Shown here: positions 17,201-25,244 of the stretch, piece by piece
Position numbering within the stretch: the first letter of the stretch is position 1
Layout of the letters: the number at the start of each line of letters is the position of its first letter
Assembly (NCBI GenBank): GCA_023265395.1
Contig: JAHFTX010000006.1
Coordinates: 26,722-90,721, forward strand
Direction: 5' to 3'
DNA length: 64,000 nt
Origin: Thermoplasmata archaeon
GTDB lineage: Archaea; Thermoplasmatota; DTKX01; JAHFTX01
Position numbers and translations under genes: made by a program
The notes under the pieces: generated by a model
Told to the model about the DNA's origin: nothing
Databases searched by the model: none
The model's input: only the letters and a program-made list of their open reading frames with translations

Positions 17201-20067
17201 AGCGCTGGCGGAGGGTCAGCGACCGCGCCCCCGCGGTTCTGGATCGTCAGTTGCAGCGGTAGCGGCAGACCCGCGGCCTGCTGCACCGGAAGGGATGGTC
17301 GCACCACGAAGAGGTCGGGCACCGTCACCCCAGCGGTGCCCACGGCCAGCTGGTCGGAGAGGTCCGAAGCTCCCCACTGCTCCAAGGGATCGACCACGGC
17401 AGCGATGGCGTGGAAGCCCGGCGACAGCCGAGCGCTCAACGCCACGGTCACGGCGCCATCGAGGGAGACACCATTGAGGGTGCGCCGTCCGAGGAGCTCG
17501 CCGTCAGCATAGAAGCGGACCTCCGCTCCGCCACCGAGCGCCCCGGCGCCACGGTCCGTGACGGTCGCAAAGAGGGTGGTCTGCTCGCCCGCGACGGCCA
17601 ACGGCGGGACCGCTTCGATGGAAGCCAGCGCCAGGTCAGGACGTTGGAGCGAGAGGTTGGCTGTCGCGCGGTTGTCCCCCTCGTCGAGTTCCAGCAGATG
17701 GCCTTGGTGGTCGAGCCAGACGAGATACTGGTGCTCCCCGCCCATGGCAGTGGTATGAAAGGTCATCGTCGAGACGTCGGCCTCGAAGGTCAATGACCCG
17801 ACCGCGGAGAGGCGTCCATCCGTCAAGAGGGCTACCGAGGGCGGTCCTAGGGCATCGGCGTCCCCGGTGGCCCTGACGCTGACGATCACGTCCAGAGGAT
17901 CACCGACGTGCGGCTGGGCGGGGTCGAGCCGCAGTGCACTGACCGTCAGGTCGACCGCCTGCAAGGGGGGAACGGCGATACCGCTGGGAAGCGCGATCGC
18001 CATCGTGTTGTCGAGCTCATTGGCCTCAGCAACCGCGTCGGCGGCATCGAGGATGGCCGAGAGCACGCCCCCCTCGAGTGTGGTCGAGAAGGAGAGTGCA
18101 CGGACTCCACCGCCGACGAGCCCAGGGAGGCTGCGGCTGCCCACGAGCACCCCGTCGGCACGGATCTCGACCAGTAACGGCCGCAGCGTGCTGCCTCCGA
18201 GGTTGCGCGCCAGCAGCGTTACCGTCACCGGGTCACCCAGCCCAGCATCGGCTGGGGAGAACTGCAGGTCATCCACCCGCAGCTGCGGGGCCAGGCCCAC
18301 GGGCGTGCGCAGCTGGGTCCGATCGCCCAGGGTCGCATCGGGGACCACCCCAGAGGGATCGACCTCGACGCTCACGAGGGCGGCACCAAGGGTGACGACC
18401 CATGGCAGGTCCAGCGTCGTGGTACGGTTGGCACCCAGCCCGGCGATCGTCGAAGAGGCGATGGGCGCCCCATCCTGCAAGAGCACGACGTCGAAGGAGC
18501 GCACGGTCGGCGCACCGACGTTGCGGACTTCGATGTGCACCAGGCCGTTGGCGCCATCGATCCCGGTGCTGGGCATGGTGACATTGGTCAGGCGCAGGTC
18601 CGGCCTCGAAGTCGTGGCGTTGGTGGACGCGGCATTGTCTCCCCAGCGAGATTCGAGCACGCGGCGGTCCTCGTTGACGCTCAGCCGATACAGATGCACC
18701 CCCGAGCGGTGGGGCAGGTGCAGCGTCACCGTGGTCGTGCCGTCGGCCGGGGGCACGGGCAGCAACACGCTGGCCGTCTCGCCGCCATCGACCGTCGCGA
18801 CCACCGCGACGTCGCCCAGGTGGTCCCCGCCGGAATTGCGGACCTGCGCGCGCACCTCGATGGTGCCCCCGTCGATCGGGACGAGCGGACTGATCAGCAG
18901 GTTCTCGACACTCAGTTGCGGTTGGGGGATGACGACGAGGAGCTGGGTACCATCCGGGGCGCGGTCGTCCTCCAAGAGGAGCCCTTCAGGATCGACCTCG
19001 ACGCGCAAGAGGTGGCTTCCTCCGGTGGCTCCCCAGGGGAAGATGAGGGTCGTGTTCTCGCCGGCGGCCAGTCCCACCACGCTCGCACTTCTGATGGGAC
19101 TGCCATCGACGGTCAGGCGCACCGGGACCCGAGCGAGGGTGCTGGCGGCACCATTGGTGATGTTGGCGACGACCTGGGGCTGCTCCCCGGAGCGAATCCC
19201 CTCGGGCCCGACGGCCGTCCCGTTGGCGTGCAGCAGCCGGAGCGGGCCGATGCCCAGATCGGGCAACTGTTGTCCCAGGATCGCAACGACGGAGTTGTCG
19301 ACCTCCGTCCCTTCGGCGATGGTGTCGGCAGTGTCGGCGATGCCGCGCAGGACGAGCGGACCGTTGCCCATGCGGGCCGTCGCCCGCAGGTGCCAGGTGC
19401 TCCCCGCCGACAGGCCTGCGACGGTCTGGGCCCCGATCGTCTGCTCGCCGGCGCTCAGGCGCACGACGAAGGGGCGTACGGTGGTGGCGCCGTCGTTATG
19501 CAGCCGCAGGTCGACGCTGACCTGCTCCCCCGGCAAGGGGTCGGTCGTAGGCTCGATGGCCAGCGGCTCGAGGCGGAGCTGCGCACGGGGCACGCTGACG
19601 ACGGTGTCGGCGGCATTATTGGCACGATCGGCCTCTCCCAACCCCAGTGCGGTCGCCTCGACACGCAACTGATGGATGCCTGCCTCTGCGGGCCACTCCA
19701 ACACCGCCGAGGTGGTGACGGCGAGCACCTGCACGGAAGCCGCAGCCTGCGGGAGGCCGTCGACAGAGAGTTGGAGCCGGACCTCGTCCGGCAGGGGGAC
19801 AAGTGTGCTCCGCAGTGTCACGACCACCTGCAGTGGCAGGCCGTCGACCGGTGCCGGCGGCGTCAGGGCGATGCCCTCGACCGATAGGTCGTCCCCAGAG
19901 CCCAGTTGGCGGCCGAGCGTCGTCATGGCAGGCCGGGGTCCCTCGATGCCGTCCTCGATCGGGGCGGTGGCGATGAGCTGCAAGGGGGATGTCAGCACCA
20001 CGGCGAGCAGGATCGCCGTGATGGTGCGGAACGAGCGCAGCGACGCTGCCGAAGGCCGTGCGGCCAT
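14290..20067 (-). CDS. Giant CARDB/PKD-repeat surface protein
   Basis: 1,925 residues from the ATG at 20067. Residues 1-35 are a signal peptide (TITAILLAVVLTSPLQLIA). About 16 CARDB-like beta-sandwich modules of roughly 110 residues follow, each with a V-x-N-x-G turn and a LxVDG hairpin. A PKD domain comes next (IVQYSWDFDGDGVDDF, then YHRSGTYLVRLRVVDDG). A C-terminal membrane segment (ALLILLVIGSGIAVVVGV) ends in an Arg-rich stop-transfer tail. It should be anchored in the membrane with the repeats outside, for adhesion or cell-surface structure. No enzyme domain was seen. It follows a 75-residue membrane protein gene by 11 bases. Confidence 0.88.
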   Translation of the reverse strand: MAARPSAASLRSFRTITAILLAVVLTSPLQLIATAPIEDGIEGPRPAMTTLGRQLGSGDDLSVEGIALTPPAPVDGLPLQVVVTLRSTLVPLPDEVRLQLSVDGLPQAAASVQVLAVTTSAVLEWPAEAGIHQLRVEATALGLGEADRANNAADTVVSVPRAQLRLEPLAIEPTTDPLPGEQVSVDLRLHNDGATTVRPFVVRLSAGEQTIGAQTVAGLSAGSTWHLRATARMGNGPLVLRGIADTADTIAEGTEVDNSVVAILGQQLPDLGIGPLRLLHANGTAVGPEGIRSGEQPQVVANITNGAASTLARVPVRLTVDGSPIRSASVVGLAAGENTTLIFPWGATGGSHLLRVEVDPEGLLLEDDRAPDGTQLLVVIPQPQLSVENLLISPLVPIDGGTIEVRAQVRNSGGDHLGDVAVVATVDGGETASVLLPVPPADGTTTVTLHLPHRSGVHLYRLSVNEDRRVLESRWGDNAASTNATTSRPDLRLTNVTMPSTGIDGANGLVHIEVRNVGAPTVRSFDVVLLQDGAPIASSTIAGLGANRTTTLDLPWVVTLGAALVSVEVDPSGVVPDATLGDRTQLRTPVGLAPQLRVDDLQFSPADAGLGDPVTVTLLARNLGGSTLRPLLVEIRADGVLVGSRSLPGLVGGGVRALSFSTTLEGGVLSAILDAADAVAEANELDNTMAIALPSGIAVPPLQAVDLTVSALRLDPAQPHVGDPLDVIVSVRATGDADALGPPSVALLTDGRLSAVGSLTFEADVSTMTFHTTAMGGEHQYLVWLDHQGHLLELDEGDNRATANLSLQRPDLALASIEAVPPLAVAGEQTTLFATVTDRGAGALGGGAEVRFYADGELLGRRTLNGVSLDGAVTVALSARLSPGFHAIAAVVDPLEQWGASDLSDQLAVGTAGVTVPDLFVVRPSLPVQQAAGLPLPLQLTIQNRGGAVADPPPALLLRDGQVLSQVRLLPMTGLSNQSLTLSVPLAPGLHELGLLLDPADALTEANEADRGVTPLGIVDIPAPQLRIETFEPVVLPTDAAPADGSLLVRVTVHNDGAPLLGEALVQVRADGDVVQQWAIGGLPSDGHAAAVVRVTLGPGSHVVQCLVDPTDLLREASEADNVRTLLLEGPDPPQLEGLELAVLGSGIDGAPVIVQMLVTNLGGPSILPGSVLFTQDGALLAQARLPPLGSGNSTWVGVEAVALAGRHILRATIDPADAIAEAAEDDQLLNLSVVAQPAQLLPGALEAYDLHDGRLLVLGHLTNIGGPTLRTVSAALQLDGAQVGRASAPGLEGGGTLIVSAVVPHVASLEGTVDLALLADPDDLVPEALEGGHRSAQVVILGELPRTDGPTAAAPNIEVSGVTLSPPQPIDGERVLLSVHLRADQPLLGPILLNLSLDGEPVATTVIGALPAGGSDVGTILQAVGGRHQIVAEVTGLNVTERLTLDNRQAVGLNVSAPEWRLSGLAPPPLPDGLLAALPLRLHNDGGATLRAPRLVALADGNGIATGPCPALGAGASADLQVLRTAVAGATEVAVIVNAEHLGGELETGDNRLQVQWDVPRPSVVISNVSLGLDPAGQARWFFVTVRNSGATSARPWQVQLDGAAAATTHRGIVGLEAGGDSVIGLAAPPEPGAGDELHLRLDATGALALPNESMQQAQLQIGRPAVGAPVNVTFETAQGTQAQLLNLTRHQYRTVRSGGNLSLNRYDIAVEVHNRGVQDLDGLVVRILVDGAVAEDRQVPLLRAGATTSVLVPFEGEPSAHLLTAILDPSGATPEENETDNRLRLEVPANQPPRALAGGARQLLIGERMIVEGQGIDIDGRIVQYSWDFDGDGVDDFVSNVTGATSYTYHRSGTYLVRLRVVDDGNASADEKVVVVVSEESPPHVLGPPMTALLILLVIGSGIAVVVGVPAWVRRRRRRRAGR
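14700..19880 (-). repeat. Tandem CARDB modules inside the giant surface protein
   Basis: About 16 diverged tandem copies of a roughly 330-base unit. Recurrent protein signatures are HNDGAT, RNSGGD, RNVGAP, RNLGGS, QNRGGA, TNLGGP, TNIGGP and VRNSGAT at the same place in each unit. Copies are diverged at DNA level, so this is ancient domain duplication and not a recent tandem array. Confidence 0.8.
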
Positions 20068-20078
20068 CGCTGCGCCCC

Positions 20079-20306
20079 CTAGATCCCAGCCAGGCCGACG
20101 ACAGCGGCGGTGACGACGAGGACCATGAGCAACAACAACAGGTGGGCGTGGGGGAGGAAGCGATTCTGCTCCAGATCGTCGCTCTCGCCCTCCTTGAAGA
20201 GGATCCTCATGGCATCGAGCGTGCCCTGGAGGGGTCCCATCGGCGGCGCGTCGGAGACATGCTCCTCGGGCGCTCCGGTGGGTTCCTCCTCGCTCTGCTG
20301 CGCCAT
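20079..20306 (-). CDS. Small membrane protein upstream of the CARDB protein
   Basis: 75 residues from the ATG at 20306. The N-terminal 50 residues are polar and acidic (SEEEPTGAPEE), and the C-terminus is one hydrophobic helix (LLLLLMVLVVTAAVVGLAGI) that ends the protein, as in a tail-anchored protein. The TATA box GGTATATTACC lies 25-35 bases upstream, so it is leaderless and the first gene of a two-gene operon with the giant surface protein. I do not recognise the family; a role in assembly or anchoring of the large protein is speculation. Confidence 0.7.
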   Translation of the reverse strand: MAQQSEEEPTGAPEEHVSDAPPMGPLQGTLDAMRILFKEGESDDLEQNRFLPHAHLLLLLMVLVVTAAVVGLAGI

Positions 20307-20330
20307 CCATCCTCTGGTACCTAGGAGGTC

Positions 20331-20341
20331 GGTAATATACC
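20331..20341 (-). promoter_or_regulatory. TATA box of the small membrane protein/CARDB operon
   Basis: GGTATATTACC on the minus strand, 25-35 bases before ATG 20306. One of the clearest A+T islands in the G+C-rich background. Confidence 0.6.
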
Positions 20342-20424
20342 ATCTGGTGGAGGCACAATCGGGCCGCGGTGACGTCGCTGCAAAGGGCGCACATCCGCCA
20401 GCACGCGCCACCCTCGGCGGATCC

Positions 20425-21747
20425 CTACGGGACGATCCTCTCACGATCCCGTGGGAAGAGCACGCACTCACGGACGTTCTCGCGCTGCGTGAGGATGAGC
20501 GTCAGACGGTCGGCGCCCAGGCCCCAGCCCGCGTGCGGGGGCATGCCGTAACGGAAGGCCTTGAGGTAGTACGCGAAGGCCTCTGGATCCAACCCTTGGT
20601 CGAGCAGGCGCTGCTGCAACATGCCGACATCGTGGACTCGTTGCCCCCCAGAGGTGATCTCCTTCTCGCGGTATTGCAGGTCGAAGGCGAAGGAATGTTG
20701 GGGGGAATCCGGTACTGGCCGGATGTAGAAGGGCTTGGCTGCCGAGGGCCAGCGGGTGATGAAGTAGAGGTCGGGGAGCTCATCGGCGATCGCGCGCAGC
20801 ACCTCCATCGAGAGGTCCTCTCCGAATGCGACGGTGATGTCCCTCTTCGCGGCCAGGGCGCGGCAGTGGTCATAGGTGATCCGTGGAAGGGGGAGCTGGG
20901 GTGGCACAAGGGTGACGCCGAGCGTCCGAAGGGCGTCGGGCGCGTGCTCGTTGAGGGAGCGCATCGCCGCCTGCAGCACGCGCTCGAGCACCCCCATGAC
21001 CGCCTCGTCATCGGCATAGGCCATCTCGATGTCGATCGAGGTGAACTCGTTGAGGTGGCGGGTGGTGTTGTGCTCCTCGGCACGGAAGGCCGGTCCCACC
21101 TCCCAGACCCTGTCGAGTCCGCTGGCCATCAGGATCTGTTTGTAGAGCTGCGGGGATTGGTTGAGGTAGGCCTTGCGCTCGAAATACTGCATCGGGAAGA
21201 GGCCCGCGCCGCCCTCAGTGGCGGTGGCGACGATCTTGGGCGTCTGCACCTCGATGAAGTCCTCCTGTTGCAGCTGCTCACGGACTCCACGCAGGATCGC
21301 CGCGCGGCAGAGGAACACCGCCATGGTCTGGGGGCGGCGCAGGTCCAAGAAGCGGTTGTTGAGCGCGGTCTCGACCTCGACGCCCACCGCATCGGCAGGT
21401 CCCAGCGGCAGCGGGCTCTCGGCTGCTCCCAGGAGGCGCAGCTGCGACGGCAGGAGTTCGAACCCGGCGTTGGCCTTCTCCGATCGCTGGACCTTGGCGG
21501 TGGCGGCGACGACGCTCTCACGGGAGAGGGACGACGCCAAGGCGAACAGCTCGGGCATCTTCTTCTTGAGCAGTGTCAGCTGGACCTTGCCGCTGCGGTC
21601 CCGAACCGTCAGGAAGGCGATGTTGCCGAGGTTGCGCAAGTCCTCGACGAAGCCTGCGACCACCACGGTGCCCCCGTCGTCACCTGGCCCGATCGAGCCG
21701 CAGGGGCGGCGCTGGGCGATGTCATCGGGCAGCAGGTCGTTGGTCAT
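20425..21747 (-). CDS. aspS: Aspartyl-tRNA synthetase, archaeal type
   Basis: 440 residues, the short archaeal/eukaryotic form without the bacterial insertion domain. It charges tRNA-Asp and, in nondiscriminating members, tRNA-Asn. An N-terminal OB-fold anticodon-binding domain ([23 protein letters not shown]) is followed by the class II core: motif 1 region [10 protein letters not shown], motif 2 [19 protein letters not shown] and motif 3 [14 protein letters not shown]. Whether it discriminates between tRNA-Asp and tRNA-Asn cannot be decided here. Single gene; a CTTTCATAG box around 21777-21785 may be its promoter. Confidence 0.96.
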   Translation of the reverse strand: MTNDLLPDDIAQRRPCGSIGPGDDGGTVVVAGFVEDLRNLGNIAFLTVRDRSGKVQLTLLKKKMPELFALASSLSRESVVAATAKVQRSEKANAGFELLPSQLRLLGAAESPLPLGPADAVGVEVETALNNRFLDLRRPQTMAVFLCRAAILRGVREQLQQEDFIEVQTPKIVATATEGGAGLFPMQYFERKAYLNQSPQLYKQILMASGLDRVWEVGPAFRAEEHNTTRHLNEFTSIDIEMAYADDEAVMGVLERVLQAAMRSLNEHAPDALRTLGVTLVPPQLPLPRITYDHCRALAAKRDITVAFGEDLSMEVLRAIADELPDLYFITRWPSAAKPFYIRPVPDSPQHSFAFDLQYREKEITSGGQRVHDVGMLQQRLLDQGLDPEAFAYYLKAFRYGMPPHAGWGLGADRLTLILTQRENVRECVLFPRDRERIVP

Positions 21748-21810
21748 GGCTGCTCGGACGCACCAACGGGACAGGCCTATGAAAGACTTGCGTGCAGGGG
21801 GAAAGGCTCG

Positions 21811-22527
21811 TCAGGGCGATGGCGGGGTGGCCCGCCCGGCCTCGACATCGCGGGTGGCGGCCTCGATGGCCTTCTGCAGCTCGGAGTACCCCTCGACGAT
21901 CTGCGTGAGGTCGACGATGAAGATGATGTCCGTGTGACACGACGTCATCTCGATGACGTTGATGCCATTGTGCGAGAGGATGGAGGTCAGATGCGCCACG
22001 ACGCCCGGAGTCTCTGCGATGTTGGGCGGGGATTTCACCAGGATCTCGGCGAGGTCGGTCCGCGTGTTGATGATGGTCTCGCTGCCGACGGCCGCGACCA
22101 TGTCCTCGAGGTTGTCCTGGTCGGTGATGATCGTGATGCTGTCGGTCCCTTGGATGACCTGCAGGAAGGCGCGACGTGAGAACATCCCCTTCATGACCTT
22201 CTCGAGGCGCGCCATGACCAACCAGTCGTTCGTGGCGGTGATGATCACCACCTTGGTCCGCATCTCCAGACGGCTCTTGGAGAGCAACCGGGAGAGCTCG
22301 AGGCTCCCGACGTCGCCAGCGAGCTGCTGCTCGAAGCGGCGGGTGGCGACCTCGACTGCCTCTTCGGAGGAGATCCCCAGCAGCGGGGCGAGCCGCCGCG
22401 CCAGGGCGGCGTGGTTGATGACCCCCATCTGCAGGTAATGGCGGAGCATCGGCTGCCGTTCGAGGTGGTCGCGCACCCGCCGAGCCGTGGAAGGGCCCTT
22501 GTTGCGATCGTTGTCGAGGTCGGTCAT
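21811..22527 (-). CDS. ACT-domain regulatory protein
   Basis: 238 residues from the ATG at 22527, preceded by GGAGGGGGG. An N-terminal helical region (about 1-80; MGVINHAALARRLAPLLGIS looks like a helix-turn-helix) is followed by two alpha/beta ACT-like repeats. The second, at about 165-225, reads GVVAHLTSILSHNGINVIEM, the standard ACT signature. Such proteins sense amino acids or other small ligands. The start overlaps the stop of an upstream small reading frame (ATGA). Ligand and target are unknown. Confidence 0.78.
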   Translation of the reverse strand: MTDLDNDRNKGPSTARRVRDHLERQPMLRHYLQMGVINHAALARRLAPLLGISSEEAVEVATRRFEQQLAGDVGSLELSRLLSKSRLEMRTKVVIITATNDWLVMARLEKVMKGMFSRRAFLQVIQGTDSITIITDQDNLEDMVAAVGSETIINTRTDLAEILVKSPPNIAETPGVVAHLTSILSHNGINVIEMTSCHTDIIFIVDLTQIVEGYSELQKAIEAATRDVEAGRATPPSP

Positions 22528-22766
22528 CGACCCCCCTCCGCAGGCTCGGGCTGCTCGATTGGCCCGATGAGCGTCTCCTGTGGGTCCCCGACCAACGCGA
22601 GGACGGAACCGCTTCCCGTACGAAGGTCCGCGTCGGCGATGGCGACCCCGGCGCCGGTGGCGCCGATGGCCTTGCGCGAGGGCAGCCGCGTCGCCGACGG
22701 CTTGGCGCAAGATCCTTGAGAACGATCCGTGTCGGAGGTGCGGATGGAGGGGTGCAACAGCCGCAT
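22524..22766 (-). CDS. Small protein of unknown function, coupled to the ACT gene
   Basis: 80 residues. The C-terminal half looks protein-like (GVAIADADLRTGSGSVLALV, then a GPIEQPEP segment), while the first 25 residues do not. Two positional facts support it: the stop overlaps the ACT gene's start as ATGA, and the box ATTTTAAGGC (22791-22800) sits 25-34 bases before its ATG, ideal for a leaderless transcript. I do not recognise the family. If it is not a gene, the region 22528-22914 is a long leader with nothing else visible. Confidence 0.4.
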   Translation of the reverse strand: MRLLHPSIRTSDTDRSQGSCAKPSATRLPSRKAIGATGAGVAIADADLRTGSGSVLALVGDPQETLIGPIEQPEPAEGGR

Positions 22767-22790
22767 GGGCGACTGGCCACCGACTGACCC

Positions 22791-22800
22791 GCCTTAAAAT
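22791..22800 (-). promoter_or_regulatory. TATA-like box upstream of the small protein/ACT operon
   Basis: ATTTTAAGGC on the minus strand, 25-34 bases before ATG 22766. It could also serve the plus-strand zinc-ribbon gene starting near 22915, though that distance is long. Confidence 0.45.
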
Positions 22801-22914
22801 CTCCCGCGCGCACCGCCGCCGTTGGCCCCCAAGACGTGGTTCCGCCGAGCGCAACGACTAAGGCCTTGCCACTGCTGGAGCTGGTGCGACCCTCCGCCGG
22901 GCACGTGTGGTTCG

Positions 22915-23733
22915 ATGGGATATCCACCGCGACGCCAGGGCCTCGACGGGCTTTTCGACGACATCGATCATGCCGTCGGGGGCGCCACGGGCAACATCCG
23001 CACCTGCCCCTGTGGCCGAGGGGGCGTCATCGAATGGGTCCCCCAGTACGCCCAGTGGTATTGTCGCACGTGCAGCCAGTACATCAAGCCGGCCCAGCTC
23101 CAGCAAGTCCTCCCCCAATCGCCCGTCTGTCCACGCTGCAGTCAGCCTGCGCTGTTCTTCTCCCAATACTACCAACGCTGGTACTGCAACTCGTGTAAGC
23201 AGTACTCCGATTCACCCTCGACGGCAGGTGCGGCCGCGGCGGTGCCTTCAGGCCCACCGGTCGGGTCGCCGATGGCAGCGCACGGCGGCGCAGGGCCCGG
23301 TGGCGTTGCGCAGCAGTCGGCGCAGACGGGGACGATAATCGAGGACCTCTTCCTGCTCTACAACGACGGGCGGTTGATCCGGCACCACACCCGGCGGCTC
23401 AAGCCCCACATGGACAGCGACATCCTCACGGGGATGCTCAGCGCCATCCAAGACTTCGTGCGCCAGACGATCGCGACCGACGATGACTCGACGCTCGAGC
23501 AGATCCACGTCGGCCGCAACAAGATCTTCCTTCGCCGGGGCCGGTACCTGAGCATCGCCGCGATGGTCGATGGCGAGGACGTCGAGGGGATCAGCGGGCA
23601 GCTCCAGCGGTTCGTCACCGAGGTCGAGCGCGATCATGAGGGCGTGCTCAAGGACTGGCAGGGGGACATCGCCTCGCTCAAGCCCCTCAACGAGCCGCTC
23701 CAGCGGCTGCTCACCACCGGCTTCCAGGGCTGA
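22915..23733 (+). CDS. Zinc-ribbon protein with a YNDGRLI (roadblock/longin-like) domain
   Basis: 272 residues from the ATG at 22915; an in-frame TTG at 22822 is possible. Two zinc ribbons are at about 25-50 (CPCGRGG, then CRTC) and 60-90 (CPRC, then CNSC). A Gly/Pro/Ala linker leads to an alpha/beta domain at about 140-265 starting IIEDLFLLYNDGRLIRHH, with GMLSAIQDFVRQ and GRYLSIAAMVDG. The same domain is in the cytosolic part of the membrane protein at 40490-44779 and aligns almost without gaps. The fold looks roadblock/longin-like, a class that binds small GTPases in eukaryotes; this is inference. The UDP-sugar dehydrogenase frame follows directly. Confidence 0.75.
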   Translation: MGYPPRRQGLDGLFDDIDHAVGGATGNIRTCPCGRGGVIEWVPQYAQWYCRTCSQYIKPAQLQQVLPQSPVCPRCSQPALFFSQYYQRWYCNSCKQYSDSPSTAGAAAAVPSGPPVGSPMAAHGGAGPGGVAQQSAQTGTIIEDLFLLYNDGRLIRHHTRRLKPHMDSDILTGMLSAIQDFVRQTIATDDDSTLEQIHVGRNKIFLRRGRYLSIAAMVDGEDVEGISGQLQRFVTEVERDHEGVLKDWQGDIASLKPLNEPLQRLLTTGFQG

Positions 23734-23777
23734 TGCTGCAGCCAACGCTTATGGCGCTGCCCCAAGATGGGCGAGCC

Positions 23778-25202
23778 ATGGTCGTGCCGACCTCGTCTGA
23801 GCCCACGTTCGGCCTCTTGGGCCTACCCCTTGCGGCAGCGGCAGAGCGCTGCGCCCTGCGCAAGGTCAAGGTCGCTGTGGTGGGCTTCGGGTACGTCGGC
23901 AGCTGCATCGGCGCTGTGCTGGCGCACAAAGGCTTCCTGGTGCATGGCATCGAGGTCGATCCGAGGATCGTCGCCGCCGTCCGCGCCGGTCGGGCACCGG
24001 TCGAGGAACCCGGCCTCTCGGAGCTGATCGCCGACGTCGTCCTCGAAGAGCGCCTGACGATCGGGAGTGATCTCTCGGCAGTCTCCGGGTGCGAGGTGGT
24101 GCTCGTGACCGTCGGAACGCCGCTGGGGCCCGACCACGGTCCAGACCTCGGAGCCGTCATCGCCGTCGCCAAGGCCCTCGCCCCACACTTGCGCAAGGGG
24201 CACCTGGTGATCCTCAAGTCGACGGTGGTGCCCAAGACCACCACCGAGGTCGTCGTGCCGCTGCTGCAGCACGGCAGCGGGCTGCGCCAGGGTGTCGACT
24301 TCGGAGTCGCCTTCTGCCCCGAGCGCTTCGAGGAGGGCAACGCCCTGCGGCAGCTGCGCAACCTCCCCGTGGTGGTCGGCGCGACCAGTCCGCAAGTCGG
24401 CGCGACCGTCGCCGCCTTCTGGGAGTCGGCAGGGCTCACGACGATGCGCGTCGCCTCCCCCACCGCAGCGGAGCTGGTCAAGCTGGCGGACAACCTCTGG
24501 ATCGACCTCAACATCGCCCTGGCCAACGAGCTGGCGCTGCTCGCCGCCCCCCTGGGAGTCGACGCTCTGGAGGTGATCGCGGCGGCCAACACCCTGCCCA
24601 AGGGCCAGCACGCGGTCAACATCATGACTCCCGGGGCTGGCGTCGGCGGCAGCTGCCTGACCAAGGACCCCTATTTCGTCCATCAACTGGGGAGGACCTT
24701 GGGGATGGAGCTGCGCCTGCCCTTGGCCGGGCGCGCGGCCAACGAAGCGATGCCTGCGGTGATGGCTACCCTCGCCGCGGAGGTGGCGCAGGCTATCGGC
24801 AAGGCACCGGGCAGCTGCGCCGCGCTGCTGCTGGGAATCTCCTTCAAGCCCGACACCGATGACATCCGCGGGACGACGGCCCTTCCCCTGGCCGAAGCGC
24901 TGGGCGCCCGTGGGTTTGCGGTCCTCTGCCACGACCCGTGCATCCGATCGGGGCGGCGACCTGCACTGCCCACGGGGGCCGCCTGGGTCGATGACCTGTT
25001 GGAGTCGGTCCGCGGGGGCCCCGTGTTAGTCCTGCATACTGCCCATGGGGTCTATCGTTCCCAGGTGGCCGCGTTGTTGACGGCGCTGCCCCGCCCCGGC
25101 GGAGTGGTCGACGGCCGTTTCGTCTTCGACCCGCAGGCCGTGGCCTCCGCGGGCCACCACTTTCGGGGGATCGGGCGGCCGCCGCTCGTGCCGCGTCCTT
25201 GA
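23778..25202 (+). CDS. UDP-glucose/UDP-N-acetylmannosamine dehydrogenase family
   Basis: 474 residues from ATG 23778, placed 24-31 bases after a GCTTATGG box; an ATG at 23733 overlapping the previous stop is the alternative. It oxidises a UDP-hexose (UDP-ManNAc in the WecC type, UDP-glucose in the Ugd type) to the uronic acid with NAD, for surface polysaccharide or protein glycans. The N-terminal Rossmann motif is VAVVGFGYVGSCIG, the middle helix is LVKLADNLWIDLNIALANEL, and the catalytic Cys is in GAGVGGSCLTKDP. The C-terminal domain shows GISFKPDTDDIRGT. The exact sugar cannot be told. Confidence 0.92.
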   Translation: MVVPTSSEPTFGLLGLPLAAAAERCALRKVKVAVVGFGYVGSCIGAVLAHKGFLVHGIEVDPRIVAAVRAGRAPVEEPGLSELIADVVLEERLTIGSDLSAVSGCEVVLVTVGTPLGPDHGPDLGAVIAVAKALAPHLRKGHLVILKSTVVPKTTTEVVVPLLQHGSGLRQGVDFGVAFCPERFEEGNALRQLRNLPVVVGATSPQVGATVAAFWESAGLTTMRVASPTAAELVKLADNLWIDLNIALANELALLAAPLGVDALEVIAAANTLPKGQHAVNIMTPGAGVGGSCLTKDPYFVHQLGRTLGMELRLPLAGRAANEAMPAVMATLAAEVAQAIGKAPGSCAALLLGISFKPDTDDIRGTTALPLAEALGARGFAVLCHDPCIRSGRRPALPTGAAWVDDLLESVRGGPVLVLHTAHGVYRSQVAALLTALPRPGGVVDGRFVFDPQAVASAGHHFRGIGRPPLVPRP

Positions 25203-25244
25203 GGGTCGAAAGGCTCATGGCTGCGCCAGCAGCTGGGTTGCTCG

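Noticed and set aside
14410..19672. Several long plus-strand frames opposite the CARDB protein
   Set aside because: Mirror frames of repeated beta-sandwich coding; none has a domain, promoter or ribosome site.
20110..22179. Plus-strand frame of 689 codons opposite AspRS and the ACT gene
   Set aside because: Antisense to conserved AspRS motifs; no domain.
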